A DNA stretch of 41,038 nucleotides, taken from NCBI GenBank assembly GCA_903862935.1, contig CAIOZY010000049.1:1-41038 (forward strand), read 5' to 3'. The position numbers were made by a program, and so were the translations under genes. This stretch comes from an uncultured Opitutaceae bacterium (GTDB lineage: Bacteria > Verrucomicrobiota > Verrucomicrobiia > Opitutales > Opitutaceae). How positions within the stretch are numbered: the first letter of the stretch is position 1; the number at the start of each line of letters is the position of its first letter. The notes under the pieces were generated by a model. The model searched no databases. It was not told the origin of the DNA and worked only from the letters and a program-made list of their open reading frames with translations. This document shows positions 39,264 to 41,038 of the stretch, piece after piece.

Positions 39264-39312
39264 CCAGTTGCCAGGCCGGACTCCGGGCCCAAGATTCGCG
39301 CCGGTCTCCTCC

Positions 39313-40890
39313 ATGATTTCCCTCATTCGACGCCTCTCCGCATATTTTCCCGTCCTTATTCTCAGCCTGGCCGCTATCGCCCGGGCCGATATAAGCCTCG
39401 CTCCAGTCTTCACTGATCACGCGGTCCTGCAGCGCGACAAGCCTGTCCCCGTGTGGGGGCGGGCGAAGCCGGGAGACACTGTGACCGTCGGCTTCCACGG
39501 GCAGAAAGTTTCCGCCGTCGCCGACAAAGAGGGCCGGTGGACAGCCATTCTATCCCCATTGGAGGCGACCCTGTCAGGCTCCGACCTGGTGGTCTCGACC
39601 TTAAGAAAAGACTTCATCGCCCTTCACGACGTTGTCGTGGGCGAGGTCTGGCTGTGCTCGGGCCAGTCCAACATGGAATTCTCGGTCAACCCAGCGGCAA
39701 GTGACGGTTTGCGCGTCCAAAACTCAGCGTCCGAGGCGGCCGCGGCGCGCTGGCCCCTCATCCGGCAGTTCACCGTCACCAAGCGCGCCTCCGCCGAGCC
39801 CGTGGACTCGGCCCAGGGCTCCTGGGTCCCCTGCGCGCCGGAGACGGTGGGAAATTTCACGGCGGTCGGTTACTTCTTCGCCCGCGACATTTTCCGCCAT
39901 TTGGGGATCCCTGTCGGGATCATCAAGAGCGCTTGGGGTGGAACCCCGGTTGAAAGCTGGATGAGCGCGCCCTCACTCGCCGCGGATCCGACATTCGCTG
40001 TCTCCCTCGAGCGCTGGAAGAGGAGCCTGGCCGACTATCCTCGGGCCAAACCCGCTTTCGACTCCTCCCTGGCCGAGTGGAAGAAGGGGCTCGACGCGGC
40101 CCATGCGGCGGGGGCCAGCGCAGAGGCGGCGTACAAAAAAAACCATCTCCAGCCCTCCGTCCCGCACGGGTCCGGTCCCGACGATCCCTGGGTCCCATCG
40201 GGCCTTTTCAATGGCATGATCAGTCCGGTCATACCTTACGCCCTTCGGGGGTTCCTCTGGTACCAGGGCGAGTCCAATGCCGACCACGCGTCCGAATATC
40301 ACCGGCTCTTCGCCGCGATGATCACTGATTGGCGCGCGCGTTTTGGCCAAGGGGACATTCCTTTCTACTGGGTTCAGCTTGCCAGTTTCCGGTATCCACG
40401 CGACGCAACCGGGATGTCCTGGGCCTACTTGCGCGAGGCGCAGTCACAGACCCTGGGCCTTCCCTCAACGGGCCAGGCCGTGACGATCGACACCGGGGAT
40501 CCGGATGACATCCACCCGAAAAATAAGCAGGAGGTCGGTCGGCGCCTGGCGCTGATCGCGCGTGCGAATGTCTACGGGCTGGCGGGGGACTTCTCGGGGC
40601 CGGTGTTCCTGAGTGCCACCCCGGAGGGTGCGGCGATGAGGGTCCGCTTCAGGCACGCCGACGACGCCCTGACGGCAGCGGGAAAGCCGCTTCAGTCGTT
40701 CGAACTCGCCGGGGCGGACCGGCGCTTCCATCCAGCGAGCGCCGCGATTTCCGGGCACTCCATCCTGGTCCGATCGGCGGAGGTGCCCTCCCCTGTCGCG
40801 GTCCGCTACGCTTGGTCCAACGCGCCCGAGGCGAACCTCTTCAACGGAGCCGGCCTTCCGGCCGCCCCGTTTCGCAGCGACTCGTGGTAG
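39313..40890 (+). CDS. Secreted sialate O-acetylesterase-like protein (SGNH/GDSL)
   Basis: From the ATG at 39313 this 525-residue protein begins with a signal peptide ending near ALIARADISLAP (ISLIRRLSAYFPVLILSLAAIARA). It contains GQSNMEF, with the nucleophile serine of the block I motif, a VQLASFRYPRDATGMSWAYLREAQ segment and the late catalytic Asp-His in DTGDPDDIHPKNKQEVGRRLAL. Family enzymes remove acetyl groups from sialic acids or other plant and host glycans. The open frame starts earlier, at 39268, but that part is not signal-like. The gene follows uvrC closely. It is likely a housekeeping or glycan-use gene of the chromosome. Confidence 0.9.
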   Translation: MISLIRRLSAYFPVLILSLAAIARADISLAPVFTDHAVLQRDKPVPVWGRAKPGDTVTVGFHGQKVSAVADKEGRWTAILSPLEATLSGSDLVVSTLRKDFIALHDVVVGEVWLCSGQSNMEFSVNPAASDGLRVQNSASEAAAARWPLIRQFTVTKRASAEPVDSAQGSWVPCAPETVGNFTAVGYFFARDIFRHLGIPVGIIKSAWGGTPVESWMSAPSLAADPTFAVSLERWKRSLADYPRAKPAFDSSLAEWKKGLDAAHAAGASAEAAYKKNHLQPSVPHGSGPDDPWVPSGLFNGMISPVIPYALRGFLWYQGESNADHASEYHRLFAAMITDWRARFGQGDIPFYWVQLASFRYPRDATGMSWAYLREAQSQTLGLPSTGQAVTIDTGDPDDIHPKNKQEVGRRLALIARANVYGLAGDFSGPVFLSATPEGAAMRVRFRHADDALTAAGKPLQSFELAGADRRFHPASAAISGHSILVRSAEVPSPVAVRYAWSNAPEANLFNGAGLPAAPFRSDSW

Positions 40891-41033
40891 GCCCCCTTTA
40901 GACATTATAGCTGCGCGACGGGCCGCTAAATAACAGTGTGCTTGTCCCCGTTCACGCGGGCTACCTCACGGGCGTGGGGCCTATCCGCATGGATGTGGAG
41001 TTAACCAGTGATCCAATACCCGAGGGCAAGCAC

Positions 41034-41038
41034 ATGAA
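41034..41038 (+). CDS. Possible start of the next gene (cut by the window end)
   Basis: An ATG at 41034 is preceded by GAGGG at 41022-41026, a plausible ribosome-binding site at good spacing. Only five bases are visible, so nothing about the product can be said. The 140 bases between 40890 and here contain no gene. Confidence 0.25.

Overview
The window is high-GC bacterial DNA and most likely comes from an Opitutaceae-type Verrucomicrobium. This taxonomic call is an inference. It rests on the large TonB-dependent receptor, the uroporphyrinogen-decarboxylase-like catabolic enzymes, the sialate O-acetylesterase-type sugar esterase and the short UvrC, not on any marker-gene comparison.

Layout. 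(1) Positions 1-6020 are the left chromosomal flank. They hold the 5' end of an IS630-type transposase gene, a small exported protein, and a tightly overlapping three-gene two-component operon on the minus strand. The kinase has two haem-c-like motifs in its periplasmic loop and a cysteine-rich zinc-ribbon-like insert inside its ATPase domain. The two response regulators are REC plus GcvH-like proteins, one of them membrane-anchored. A largely gene-free 1.1 kb with one degraded reading frame follows. (2) Positions 6021-35267 form a 29.2-kb integrative element. It is bounded by a perfect 25-bp repeat of the 3' end of tRNA-Glu(UUC), with a tyrosine recombinase beside the intact tRNA. (3) Positions 35321-41038 are the right chromosomal flank: purC, cinA (convergent, tail overlap), uvrC and a secreted sialate O-acetylesterase-like protein.

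Inside the element, from left to right: a DUF433/DUF5615 toxin-antitoxin pair; a 757-residue fusion of a di-iron desaturase-type oxygenase, a Rieske ferredoxin and an NqrF-like reductase (MocD-MocE-MocF in one chain); an IS3 remnant; a cupin; an AraC regulator; and a minus-strand uptake and catabolism group (TonB receptor, two URO-D/methyltransferase-like proteins, MFS permease). Next comes a degraded defence island with an hsdM remnant, a pRiA4b ORF-3-like gene and a truncated hsdS. It continues with an HTH-DUF488 protein, an unrecognised conserved-looking protein and a truncated GHKL (sacsin-like) ATPase. Then follow a group II intron with its reverse transcriptase, an IS5-family transposase, and a mobilisation module of two small operon genes, a ParA-like ATPase, a one-TM protein, an HTH protein, a MobF relaxase, an excisionase-like HTH protein and the integrase. 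No type IV secretion genes are visible, so the element looks mobilisable rather than self-conjugative.

Most notable points: the self-contained Moc-type oxygenase next to URO-D-like enzymes, which suggests demethylation or oxidation of a methylated compound; the unusual haem/zinc kinase with GcvH-domain regulators; a helically phased array of TCCGG/CCGGA repeats with an 18-bp perfect hairpin upstream of the relaxase (candidate oriT/operator); and the DUF488 - unknown - GHKL trio as a candidate uncharacterised defence module.
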